Source: Phlebopus portentosus (lineage: Eukaryota > Basidiomycota > Agaricomycetes > Boletales > Boletinellaceae). Taken from it: a stretch of DNA of 64,000 nt. Of the stretch, positions 1 through 11,881 are shown piece after piece (the first letter of the stretch is position 1; each line of letters starts with the position of its first letter). Position numbers and translations under genes: made by a program. Below the pieces are notes generated by a model. The model had not been told where the DNA came from, made no database searches, and was given only the letters and a program-made list of their open reading frames with translations. The stretch covers positions 248,001-312,000 of the forward strand of contig JAYXKI010000005.1 in NCBI GenBank assembly GCA_037892935.1. Reading direction: 5' to 3'.

Positions 1-1535
1 AATTTCGCTGATTGACCTTGAAGGCGTCCTGCAGTCCGTACCTTCGTATTGACCTCGTTCTGCCACCTCTTTCAGATTGAATATCATTCGGCTACCAAGA
101 AGAGAGAACAAAGAAGGATTTCCGAAAAAGCCGGAGAAGATTGAGCCTCGGGATACGAAACTTGCGATATTCAAAAATGAGCAGGTTATGACTCTGGAAG
201 GTTATCAGAATCTTTATTAAAATGAAAATAGAAATAGCAGACAATACGAAGAATGCCGCTTGGTCCCGCAAAAGAACTGTGACAAGCATCGACGCTCGAG
301 ACCCCCTTTGCACTTTGCGATATTGAAGGACTTTATAAAGCGCAAGAACCGTGAGGACAATCCCGTACAGTGCAGGAATTGACCTGGACCAGATTGAATT
401 ACTTGGCAACAGCACCTCATATTACTCACCAAGCGCTCACTTCACCTAGAGCTGGTACATTGATATTCGAGCTGCAGAACGTTGCATTTCCAACAAGAAC
501 TACGATTCTGACTAAACGGGAATTAGAATCCACAATGCTTCAAGTATGACACTAACGGCGTTCAAGACTGATGATACGTATAATCAGTCCAAATTCAAAA
601 GCTGCTGCCGATATGAGTATCGTCTTGAGGCATATTGTCAACGTTTTATCTGCGGGACAATAAGGAGAAGTACAGTATTCGTCAACATTCTTGCTTACCT
701 TGAGAATAAAGAGCAAGGACTCGGAGCATAAGAATGTCTTTAAACTCTGTGAGCCGGGAAACCTCTTTGTAGTGAACTTCAGCAATTACAATTGACCGCG
801 ACCAGACTTATCCAATCTAAAAAGAGATTAGTAGAGAGATTGGGAAGCCAGTGGTGGGTGCTCACAAACGATATTATTTGTCCATATTGAGAAGTTACCT
901 AAGGGATGGTATTCATACGCAACGAAATCGCCTTCAAAGACCATTTACTCACATCTAAATTGAATGTAAACAGCAGCAAGCCGGGAGGAACATAAGGAAC
1001 ACATACAATGGCAGGGTCGAGCTATATGAGTATCCTTCGGAGTCTATTATTCCCTCTGGTAAGCACTTTCGATCGAGACACTCACCGACAAGGCCAGCAA
1101 TGGCTCCAAGGATCCCAATATAACGGTTCTAACGCACCTGGCTCACTTAAACGGTCGACAAACCAGAAATTTGGTGCTCACCGCGAAATAGAGAAACTCT
1201 ACTGTACTTCGAGGTGTTTTCTTTCGACGGTACAAGAATCAGCGCCAAGACCTATTCCAGTATGAAAGATGGCCAATAATACCCAGAAATACTTTATCTG
1301 AAAGAGGAATATCAATCACGACGAGTCATTTTGTCATACACCGTCCCACCTCTCTATCCATGGTCACAACTGAATGATGGTCAGCATTTGTCGGTGCGTC
1401 GTGGAAACCGTACTTACTGGCATCATAGGCTAATACAGTCACAACCACCACCTGAAGTTTCTTCATCGTATCATAGCCGAACACGGCAGCACGAACCACA
1501 CTAGGATCTGCATATGTCTGAGTGGAGAGCGCCAT
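1..1535 (-). CDS. DUF6533-like multi-pass membrane protein, 3' end cut by window
   Basis: Function is unknown; this is a lineage-expanded family of integral membrane proteins in Agaricomycetes. I place the start at the ATG ending at 1535 (MALSTQTYADP...). Splicing the first exons gives VTVLAYDAIVTMDREIKYFW, which matches the DUF6533 signature (LxYDxxxTxxxEVxxxW). Further exons give ILMLRVLALYSQ and DKTLTICLKTILISAAAFEF (about 790-590), then PALYGIVLTVLALYK with a following hydrophobic helix (about 415-190), and finally LLGSRMIFNLKEVAERG near 100-20, the usual C-terminal motif of the family. The reading frame runs off base 1. The exon around 1100-1330 after KYFW could not be joined cleanly, so the middle may be mis-spliced or decayed. 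Family assignment is by remembered motif pattern, not alignment. Confidence 0.6.
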
Positions 1536-3265
1536 ATCACGCACAGACCAGTCAAATAGAGAAGAGAGGATAGGCAATGGTTTGAAGTTAAAGCATCTTC
1601 ATGAGCGTTCGTTCGGGTGTGAGTATCTTGTCGAGCGTCGTTTAAGTATCTTCTCCCAATCTTCACACACTAATTTCCCAATCATCTGACGGAATCAGCT
1701 CCGCACATATGTATATATCATATCTGAAATGTTCAAGTGATGATGGTTTGATTGTCGAGAATCTGTACAAGTGGCAAAGTGACGAGAGCGGTGATGCTTG
1801 TTTAAATTGGGTAATGAACAAAGCGATTCAGCTAGGAGCGCTACCTCTTCTGAGTCTGCCACGAAAAGGGAGCGACCAGTGAGCAAACCGAACCGTAGTC
1901 ACAGAGCCGCCCTGAAAAAGAGATAGGTTGCCGGGACACCTAAACAAGCTCGAGTATCATAGTAATTTCTGCGTCAGACTTATGTAAGTGTCTAAGCTGC
2001 ACTCGGGGTCACACTTTGTAGTTGTGACAAGTGTGACCGATCAATTGCTTACGTAATACCGTCTTTTTTTCTCAGGCTGAAAATGCAAGAACGATGAACG
2101 ATCGCCTCTTTACTACCCACCGGTGGTTTGTATATTGCACGCGTGTCTTTGGAATTGACCCGGCTAGGCACAAGGAGACCGGGAAGCAATGCTAGTATTT
2201 TCGATGTTTTCGTTTATGCTACCCTGCTGGGAAGTATCGGCTCGATATTCGTATTTTAAGTACTTAGTGACCATATGCTTGTCGGTTTAGACGCTTCGAG
2301 AAGAGAATTTACGCGAGGAAGGGACTATCTGGGCCAGCAAGCCCACTTCGGAGCAACAGGAACGCCTTTTGAAGGCACTAATAAGGTTTCATGGATTCTT
2401 GAAAGGGCATCTGCAGGAGGATGTGTTCTCGAATCCGCGCTTTATGCTGCAAATCGAGTCAGGGTTAGATCCCTTGTTCTCTAACTTAGGCTGATCATTC
2501 TCCACGTTCGGTATATTTCTACTACGGGTCGAGTCCAGTTTTCAAGGCCAAGGGGAGAGAATGTACTGGTGGCGCTGTCGGATAGAACTCGTGCTGAGCA
2601 GAAGTTTTCAAGCTACCTCCGAGCGTACGATGCGTCGAGGTAAAGCCAAGTTCCTTCCCACATCTACTCTTCGTCCATTATCCGTGCCGCAGGTGCCGGT
2701 CGGTAATCGTTCAGCGGATCTCAGGTCTCTCCACATCCAATTTCCCCGCATCAAAGACCTTGTAACACGTGTGAGTGGTTGCACTAAATGTTTAAACTTC
2801 CGTGCCCGTATTCTGCATGCACCACCTGTGCTATGAATTACTGAAACCGAAATCTTATGCGGAATGCAATTCACTGACTTGTCTTGTGGTGAACAGTAAA
2901 ATGTTAGACTTCCGAAAAGGCACTTCTCCGAAGGCAAGATCACAAACCTTTTCCCATGCGACCCGCCTGCCCCCAGTTGCCAATTGGAACCTTGTGAAGC
3001 CCGCCAATGATGCTTCAAGTTCATCAGGCACGTTACCTATTGACGAAACGCCGAGGCGAACGGATGAATTCTTGCCGCATTTCCGGAATTACGACACAAA
3101 CTATATTTGGAGCGAAACTTTCGCTTCACACTCGAGCGCATTCTCACATAATCTTATTTTATTCGTTCATAACGCATGGGGTATGTCAGGTCCATATCAG
3201 CCTCTCAGCCTCCCCTTTCCATCACCAAGCACGCTGCATAGTGCACCCGGGCAGGACCGCGCATT
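1536..3265. other. Intergenic region, no gene recognised
   Basis: About 1.7 kb between the divergent DUF6533-like gene and the transporter. Open frames exist on both strands (for example 2561-2836 + and 2608-3024 -), but they overlap each other antisense, show no domain, and do not splice into anything I recognise. The region presumably holds both promoters. Confidence 0.4.
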
Positions 3266-4956
3266 ATGAGCACGCCAAGTACACTCCCGCCCCGAGATGT
3301 GGCTATCGCAATGATAGAGCACGGCGTCGTGAAACACCAGACGCGGTATGATAAAGTGTTTTTCAAGGCGGGTTGATTTCATCCTGAGGCGTCGTCGATT
3401 GGTTGATCTGATTCTGGACTCGCTGCAGGCGGTCCTGGCCGGTGCTTTCCTGTCGACGGGTGGCCTGCTTTTGGAGATCATTGAAGGAGGATCAACACAA
3501 CTGAACAGTGACAATCCGGGTCTTGTCAAAATCCTAGGCGGAGGAGTATTCCCTGTTGGTCTCGTCATGTAAGTACCTGTCAATCTCCTAGTTCTCACTT
3601 CTTTTTCAAGTAAGGCTCATTCTGCGGTTCCTCAACAGGATCGTCCTCACTGGCCAGGAGCTCCTCACGAGCAACATGATGGTGAAAGCGCCCCGTCACT
3701 TCTTTTGCAAGGCTACTTATCATCTCTTGATTGTTTAGGTCTTTCCAATGGCTTGGATGAAGGGTGCGATTCCGTGGTGGAGTACATTCGTCAACTGGAT
3801 TATCGGTGAGGGGACCGTGTTGAACATATCGCGAGATCATGTCTGATGATGAAACAGTTCTCTTTGGGAACCTATGTGGCAGTCTATTTTTCGCGGCAGT
3901 TCTGGTCAAATGCGAGTCTCTTTCTGCAGGAGTAATTTCACATCCTGATCAGTGTCGATCTTTATATAGACACCGGCGTTATCTCGACCGCCCCATACGA
4001 GCAGTTTGTTATGGACTTCGCTGTGTACGCCGCGCATCAGTCTTCTAGTCTCACAACGAGGTGATAATCATCCCTCCGGCGATTTGTAGAAAGAAAGCCG
4101 GGACCCCGGAGTGGCATCAGATCTTCCTGCGAGGGATCGCATGTAATTGGCTGGTCTGCGTTGCTGTCTGGGTGGGTATATCCTTTCCCCTTGGCCAAAT
4201 ATGCATAGCTAAAGATGAGTTAGCAAGCTGCAGGGTCTAGGGAGACCATTTCAAAGGTATCCCATCTTGTTATATGTGAATTCCGTTTGCAGCAGATAAA
4301 GCCTTATTATTTTGACAGGTTATTGCGATTTGGATTCCCATTTGGGTACGTCCGTTCAGAAAGGATCAATAGAAACAACATGGACTGAACTATAACGAAG
4401 ATCTTCGTTGCATGCGGATATGATCATGGTATGTGAATCCCGCTGATTTTTTACATGCTCGCGAAGCTCACCGCGTGTCTTTCTATTCAGTCGTCGGTAT
4501 GTCAGTTGATTGTCCACACCGGGATCAAAGTCTCACAGGACGATCTAGCAAATATGTTCCTCGTACCCGTTGGCATTCTGTTCGGCGCTCCAGTCCGTAG
4601 TTACCTTTCCATGGAATTTATTCTCTCTGATTCTGTATTTGCAGCTCACCGTTGCCCAGTATATCCGAAAGTAAGTGAATTCCCACCTTGGATTCAAACG
4701 TGCAGAATTAACCTGTTCCCCGATCACCAGATCGTTAATAGCAGCATTCCTCGGTAATGTTGTCGGAGCATTATGCGTTGCCGTTCCTGCGGTGTACTTT
4801 TACCTATCCGATTACGACTATCGACTCGATTCGCGCCAGTTGCGAAATGTGGAAGAGGGCGAGGCTCTGAACGAAATCGTGCAGGACGTGAGGACAGATA
4901 AGATCAAAAGTAGTGGGAGCAGCGGGAACGTGTCAAATGCGAAACGTGAAAGCTAA
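3266..4956 (+). CDS. Formate/nitrite transporter (FNT) family protein
   Basis: A plasma-membrane channel/transporter for formate, nitrite or related monocarboxylates (FocA/NirC/NitA family). The start MSTPSTLPPRDVAIAMIEHG leads into RYDKVFFKA, VLAGAFLSTGGLLLEI and LVKILGGGVFPVGLVMIVLTGQELLTSNMM, the last being the classic FNT early segment. Later exons give VFPMAWMKGAIPWWSTFVNW, VLFGNLCGSLFFAAVLVK, WHQIFLRGIACNWLVCVAVW, VACGYDHVVANMFLVPVGILFGAP and a final helix LIAAFLGNVVGALCVAVPA, followed by a short hydrophilic tail ending NAKRES. Order and spacing fit the six-helix FNT fold. The first intron (about 3372-3428) does not join in frame with consensus sites: one base is over or missing, so there may be a sequence error or an atypical junction. 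Substrate (formate versus nitrite) cannot be told from this reading. Confidence 0.85.
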
Positions 4957-6052
4957 GTGAAGGATATCTACGATGTTCATCCTCAGCAACTTCATGAGCA
5001 CTTTATTCTCCTTCCATGAACTGTCCTGTATGAATTACTTACGCGTCGAATTTCGCTATTACGAATCGGAAAGCATGTCACCATAAAGTCTCAAGTGCGA
5101 ATTCAAGATCGGCGTCGTCTGCGGATCTTCGACATACCTCTTGGTTGCCTTCCACATCATCTGCTAGCATCAAGTTTGTCGGAGCTTCGCAGTATGGAGC
5201 GTATGAGCATCTGAGGTATCAAGTTCCAGTAGTACTATAGTCCACTCCGAGGCGGCGAGCATACCTAAGAACACCGTACCAATTAGACCATGTATCTTGT
5301 TCAAATTAGACGATTTGATTGAACTCTCTCCTATGGCATTGTTCCAAATGTACGAATAGCTTATGCGCGGTACACACACTTTAGAATCACTCCTCTCGGA
5401 AATGCTTCAGATAGATGTATTCATAGGGTAAGTCAGTTTATTCTAGGGATTCTGCACTAATAAGTGGTACTTTCATGTAGATTTCCTATACCGCGTACGT
5501 ATGTATGAAGGTCAGCTTCCATTGACTCCAACTGCGCTTTATGAACGTGGCCTATCCTATTGGAGCCTCTCAAAAACACGTCCATTCCGCCTCCTTTTAT
5601 GAACTTTATGATATTCCTTTTTGATTGATATCTGTATTTTCCGGAGTATCATGGGATTTGGCGCGAGCGCAAACGGACATCACAAGCAAAGTGACTGATA
5701 GCGCGTTGGTGACCTAATTGGCGATTGTATGCTTGTTGCTATTCACTCCCTAGTTTTCTGATATATTCTGTCTTATGAACTTATCCCGCTCCTTGATCTT
5801 CATCAGCATAGCTCCAGTGTACGAGGCGATTTGACACGGCATCTAGCAAAACTACGAATCGGCGCTGAACCAAATCCCGAGAACACTGCTCGTCCGCTAA
5901 GCATGCTTTGTTTACTAGTAAATGCTGCGCATCCAGTCAGGTGCAGTTAAAAGGCGACATGGCTTTAGTGCTCAAGTCGTTCCTTCCCCTGCACTCCCCT
6001 GCTCCTTTCTGGACTTTTCACTGTGTTCTTCTATAGGAACTCTCTTGAGCCA
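4957..6052. other. Intergenic region, no gene recognised
   Basis: AT-rich sequence between the transporter and the first DUF6534 copy. A 69-codon minus-strand frame (5170-5379) has no recognisable domain and no spliced partner exons that I could find. Confidence 0.4.
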
Positions 6053-7622
6053 CGGAGCATACTGTGCAGGGATTAGAAATGTGCACAGTGCTCATCAATT
6101 CCTGGTTTTCCATTGCTCTGAGCGGTGAGATGCTCCTACAGTCTTACATGTACTTTCGTGCTAAACCACAGCAAGACAATAGCATTTTGGGGATACTGGT
6201 GAGACTTCGGCTCTGGCGTTTTCTTTAAGCCGCTTGCTGAGATTCGTAATTTACAGGTTATAGCACTCATGTGTGTCCTCCTGCTGCTCACTCGAGAAAG
6301 GCATATTCAACTAGATTCTGTGACAAGCATTCTTGACCTTGCACATGTTATATGTATCATGACAACGCTCTACCACTACCTGATACGCAGCTTTGGACAA
6401 AACAAAGAGCTCGAAGTTCTGGTTCCGTAAGGTGATCTATATGTAAATTCTGTTATGATACTGACTATATCCATAGTTCGCTCGCTGTAAGCTCATCAGA
6501 ATCCCATATTATTCTTGATCCCCTGATAACGTCAACGCTACTTTCAAAGATTACTGTTGGACTTACTGTGCGTATTTCATCAGAGCTCTGAATCATGGAA
6601 TGATAAGAGATAGCTGTGGTCCAAGGAACTTTCACTTTCCTTGCTCAAAGGTAAGCGAGGTTATTGAGCTTTAGCATGTAGTGTGTGAAGGTTTGAATTG
6701 TACAGTTAATTTACATGGCGTGTCTGGAAATGTAAGTATTTTAGCACAGTGTTCCTTAGTAACAACTGACCTTTCATTCTAGTGAGTCAAAGTATCATCA
6801 TCGTAACAGTGTGGTCGTAGGTGGATCAAACTTGCTGGAATGGATCAGTCACTTATCTGAATTCCTGAAAACTCGTGCTTCAGGTTTCTCGTCTAGGTAA
6901 AGGCAAACATACTTGACATCTCCAGCCTCTTTCTCATCCGTCGTTGAAAAAATAGCATCCGGATGGGGTAATTTAAGTTGCCTTTTCCACGATGATTATA
7001 CAAATACTAACCCATAAACAAATATAGGCCATAGTCATGCGGAAGAATATTGTCTTTGCAGGCATTCATTTCATTATCAGCAAACGTGAGTTGCTAGTCT
7101 TATGCAAAGTTAGAACTAACAGTGATCTACTTGATTCTAAGTATACATCAATAGTGTACTTGCTTCGTGTGTGGTTTACGTATAAATGACGGGGCAAGCA
7201 TTGAAGATTGGAATGCAGACTCTGAATACGTTTCAAAAACGGAAAGATCGACTCTTTCTTCACGCACGGCCATCCATTCCTACCTGTCAGGTATGTAACA
7301 ATATTTATTGTATTCCTGTGTACTCATTATTAATTACTAGGAGAGCTGTACCTGGGAGAAAGGTAACGACTATTCTCTTCAATCATCGGAACACCCAGAA
7401 AATAGAGAAAGAAGACAACCACATTCGCTAGACTCTATCTCATCAGTCAAGGTGAGCGAATTCTGATGCAGTTGTTTCCTAAATCACTGATCAGAAATTT
7501 ATTCTCAGTGACGGCAACAGGAAACTGAGAATGTAAAATCAGCACATTCAACCAACTTTGTTGTTCGCACTGAAAATTTGGCATTAACACTGCAACATAT
7601 TGCATATACACGTAGTTCTTGA
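6053..7622 (+). pseudogene. DUF6534-domain membrane protein, copy 1, probably a pseudogene
   Basis: Paralogue of the gene at 9419. Matching exons can be read in order: HTVQGLEMCTVLINSWFSIA, MLLQSYMYFRAKPQQD, VIALMCVLLLLTRERHIQLD, LDLAHVICIMTTLYHYLIRS, FGQNKELEVLVP, ITVGLT, VVQGTFTFLAQ, FTWRVWK, then a C-terminal exon LNTFQKRKDRLFLHARP and a hydrophilic tail near 7530-7622. Two lesions argue against function. The codon aligned with the ATG of copy 2 is ACG (about 6053). The exon after the FLAQ exon opens with an in-frame TAA at 6707-6709, where copy 2 has a Phe codon. An internal ATG (GLEM) could restart translation but would not bypass the stop. Neither lesion is an indel, so a simple homopolymer error is a less likely explanation. 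The family is known only as Agaricomycete multi-pass proteins of unknown function. Confidence 0.6.
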
Positions 7623-9418
7623 TCATCTCATAGCTCTCATCTTCTGCTTTGATATAGTGATCTGTAAATTATTCGCATGCAGGATGCGAAAAAATAATAG
7701 TTGTTTCTGTATTCTTTATGACCAGCATATATCAGAAGACTTACTGTACTTGACTTACGATGAAACATTTTATGAATTGCGATGAGGTCCAATGGAAACT
7801 TCATCCGACAGAAAGGAAACAGTAAGAAATGCCATTCGAATGTTTCGAACTGACAGATACTGATCGTCATATTTGCCGAATATGGAAACTAGCGATCTCC
7901 GATCAATTATCGTCCTGCGCCTGGGGAAAGGGAAAATCTATTTTTTTTGTGCGCTCTATACTGACTGACCTCTGGCAAATTCTTTCACCGCTGCTAAATC
8001 ATGTAACAGTACTTACAGGTCACCTCAGGAACTCTTGAAGCGCGTACATCACACATCAGTCAGCCAGACACCGACAACACTGGATCCTATCTAGCCGGCA
8101 ACCCGCAAATATGATGTACATGGCGGCCTCTAGCTCTTCTCCGAGCAAGTCTGATGGAACGCTGCTCTACATCACCATTCATCGCGCCGCTGCTCTGTCG
8201 AGCTCCTTAGATGACGTCTGCTAATTGTTTCCGAAGTCGGTCTTGATGTCCAAAGCATCTTCTACTCTGTGCTTTGTCAATTTCCGATCTTCATGCCTCT
8301 TCTACGCGATATTCGACATGTCATGACTCGTCATACGTTCGTCGTATCCGAAACGATAGCATCCTTGGGGTTACGCAATTAGTCGCTCTCGACGCCACCC
8401 GTTTTCACAGGACACTTCTCATGAGCAGGTTTTCCCGCGACGAAATCTCAGTTTTGGACTTTCTGAATATGACACTTGAGATGCGGATAGGATTTCTGGA
8501 ACAACAAGTTCAGTAGCAGTTATGCGAATTCTCATACCGTAGTCACGGGCGTCTGCACTCGTAAAACATTCCGAGGTGCTCGATTTACGTTAAGTTCCGG
8601 ACGGTGCGTATTCATTGATATCTGGTGGATCATCAATTCATAGCTAAACATAGGATGAATTATCATAATGTACTTTGCTCTCCTGGGTTGGAGAAGCCTA
8701 TGTATCAAGAGTCGCGGTAAATCAGTGGGAAGACTCATAGGGATCGTGACAGATCGCCCTCTGCGGCTTTCACGTAGACCACCGACAGGCTGTAGCCGCC
8801 ATTCCCGCCTGCAAAACTGAACGATTGCGACAACGTCGGGTGCGCCGCTGCATCGATTCAGCCAGGTGCCGGTGTCGGAGAGTTCGGTGTCGTGTCTAAA
8901 AATCATACCTGGACGTCTGAATGATGCTCCTTGTCCACTGTCAGTGTAGAGCTACTGAATTAAAATACAAACCGAGGGCTGCAGGGGAACTACGTTAAAC
9001 CTCTTGAATGAACGGGGCTCCGGTATCATTTACTCCACCTCCGTGACATTTCCGAATTCTCAGCTGTCTCAACTAGAATCCTCGTACAAGTTCCTGACTT
9101 CCTGACCCATATGCTCCCGCGGCATTAACCACCGACTACCCCGCATCATCATGGCGCTCAACTGATTGAAGCCATCAAACGGAGACGAATTCATGGAATC
9201 TTGATTTACCGTTGCTCAGGCTCGATTTTCCACCGAGCATTGTATTAATAGCCAAGTCACAAGCCAATTACAACGCTCGGCAGATTGATATTGGCATCGG
9301 GCGCGCAGGGCATATATGAGAATTAAGATTGACTTAAGACGCCCCGATCCTCTTTTCTATTCTGATCCCTTGGTTTTCTTTTCTCTTCGGGTTTGGTGGA
9401 CGTGTCTCTTTTTCGACC
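7623..9418. other. Intergenic region between DUF6534 copies
   Basis: About 1.8 kb. A minus-strand frame at 8532-8906 (124 codons, with GTWLNRCSGAPDVVAIVQFC) and plus-strand frames at 7829-8516 are open, but none shows a domain I recognise or splices into a longer model. I see no repeats or RNA gene here. Confidence 0.35.
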
Positions 9419-11546
9419 ATGGAGCATACCGTCCAAGGCCTGTCCATGGGCTCAGTACTCATCAGCTCATGGTTGGCTATCGCACTGAGCGGTGTAATGC
9501 TCCTGCAGGCGTACATGTACTATCGAGGAAGACGACAAACTGACGAAAAAATCTATGGCTTATTGGTGAGGACACACTCGAGATATTCACGACCAAAGCC
9601 TCAATAATGTTCACTTTCAGGTTGTCATTTTACTGTTTGTCGTTTCTTCGACCATAGCGGCAAAACACTGGTTACTGATGCCCTGAAAGACTTCTTGATG
9701 TGGCTCACGTCATATGCATAATGATTACGCTCTACCATTACCTGATTCAGAGCTTTGGGAATAACAAGGAACTTGAAGTTTTGGTCCCGTGAGTTGCAGC
9801 GTTGCAATGTCTCTTTCAGTTGTTCTCACCTCTCGTCAGATCGCTTGCTGTGAGCTACACAGATTACTGTACAGTTGCTAAAACTCATCTCTCGATCCAT
9901 GCGTAGCTAACTGTCGGTCTGACTGTATGTACCTCGTTCTCTATAGTCTGGTGATATGAGAAGACTGGCTGACTGGAGGTCTAGGGGACGATCACTTTCT
10001 TCGCGCAGAGGTATAAGAGTCCGCTGGAGGCATTTGGCGAAGCTAACGAATATTCATTTCAGCTTTTTCACATGGCGGGTTTGGAAACGTGAGTGAATGA
10101 GCCATGCATAAGCGAGTGTTCACTGACCTGAATAAACCAGTCAGCCAAAAGAATATCATCGCTCCTATCATTGTAAGTTATTGTAGCTCACGTATTTGAT
10201 CTATTTCTCAACAGCGTGTATTGGCAGTTCGTATTTCAAATAGCTCGTCTAAGTGAGATAGGAACAGTTTATCCTGTTGCTCACTAATCTTATCTTTTAT
10301 AATGTTGTATCGATCTTAGCGTCTGGTTGGGGTAAGCAGAGACTATCTTTGTTCATTGTAGAATGACACGTTATTTAACAAATAAATTTTTTAGTTACGA
10401 CGGTCAAAGCGTACGAATACATCCTGCGCTTGTTTGTATTCGACATTGATCATACCCATAGGATCGAATTTGGAACATTCGTAGCATGGACCCACCAAGT
10501 TCGCGTGAGTCAAGTGTCTGTTTACATTGTCATTTGATTAACTTGTTCATTCTGGGTAGTGGATCTTCACTGCCGGTCTGGCTGTTGCCGTCCTATGCGA
10601 TATCCTTATCACGGGCAGTCTATGTTATTGGCTTCACGGAGTAAGAGTGCTCTCTCAAATCTGTTCTGCGGATAAATAACTTATAATATCCTAGTCGCGT
10701 AGCGGGGTTCACGGGTATGGACATACTTGTTGTTACTACCTGGTTGCAAAGAACTGAAGTTAGCCAGCAGGATGAACGAAATTATCGACAAGATTATACT
10801 TTATTCCATTGAGAACGGAATGTTAATTTGGTATGTATGCATCCCCAAAATTGGCCCTCGAGTCCTGCGCCTATTTACGATATGCATTTGACTCGTAGTC
10901 TTGCTTCTGTCGCCTCTCTTATATGCGTGAGATGACCTGCTGTCCCGTTCCGACTTACTCAGAGCGGATTCATAATCTGTATGCAGGGTATTACTATGCC
11001 AGGAAACCTTATCTTTATAGGCATACATTTTGTCATAAGCAAGCGTGAGGCAACGGTGCCCTAGTTGACCGAAGAGGAAACGGAACTAACGATATCTTGT
11101 TATTTACAGTCTATATCAATAGCATACTAGCCTCGTACGTGTTTCTGTGGATGTAGTATCAATCTGTCTAAGAAATTCTTGTGTAGACTGAACACTCGCA
11201 ATTCATTCCGAGCACGGAAGGAGCGGCTGTTCATAAATGCACGTCCCGCTGGCGAAGATGGGCCAGAGACTCTCCGTTACGTACGTTTTTTTTAATCCTA
11301 TTGTTGTTCTGGGCCTACTGACCATGGCATAGCGAGATCATAATTTCTTGTCGACTCATGGCTATATCCTTCAGTCGCCCAAATCACCACGGAGTTTCCG
11401 CTCTTCGGATCTTGCTGTATCAGTAAAGGTACGTGCTCAGACGCCATGCAATGCTTCGTCTCAATGACGTTGGCAAATAGGAAGCTGAGCAAACAGGCAC
11501 CTCAACAGAATCTGACTTCGCTGTTCGTAAAGAGCACGTCGTTTAA
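9419..11546 (+). CDS. DUF6534-domain membrane protein, copy 2
   Basis: Likely a seven-helix-like integral membrane protein of unknown function. It starts MEHTVQGLSMGSVLISSWLA and continues LSGVMLLQAYMYYRGRRQTD, VVILLFVV, LDVAHVICIMITLYHYLIQS, FGNNKELEVLVP, SLALTVGLT, GTITFFAQ, SFFTWRVWK, LSQKNIIAPII, and several short later exons, ending in an acidic tail TSTESDFAVRKEHVV and a stop at 11544-11546. The many short exons are usual for this family. One problem: between VVILLFVV and LDVAHV (about 9650-9690) the frame is broken relative to copy 1, by a net two-base loss that places a TGA in frame. The gene may therefore be damaged or mis-sequenced there. Converges on MCM2. Confidence 0.65.
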
Positions 11547-11881
11547 AACATCCATTCGGTCAAAGCAGCTTTTCCACATGCGTTTAACACCTTCTGATAT
11601 CATCCTCTTTGTCTGTACGTCAGGCGTCCCTCGTAGTAGTAATAAATACCCAGCCTGTTTAAATAGAAAATTCTGTACCTTCTTGGTGATATGTGTATCT
11701 TGCTCGTAGCATTGTAATGAAGTATTTTGCCATGTTCTGCCTTCAATCAATTGTGCCGGGACCCCGATTGCTTCGCCGGACGAAGGAAGATATGATTGTA
11801 GACACAGCAAAGACACTGAGGAGGTACACAAAATTGAAAAAATATGAGAAAGCATTTATCGCAAGAACTAGGTATACAGAT
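11547..11881. other. Convergent intergenic region
   Basis: 335 bp between the stops of the DUF6534 gene (+) and MCM2 (-). It should contain both 3' UTRs and polyadenylation signals. Nothing else seen. Confidence 0.5.

Noticed and set aside
2561..3024. Overlapping frames on both strands before the FNT gene
   Set aside because: They overlap each other antisense, have no recognisable motif, and do not splice into a longer protein; treated as intergenic.
8532..8906. 124-codon minus-strand frame between DUF6534 copies
   Set aside because: Possibly coding, but no family, no partner exons and no start support; left as unassigned intergenic.
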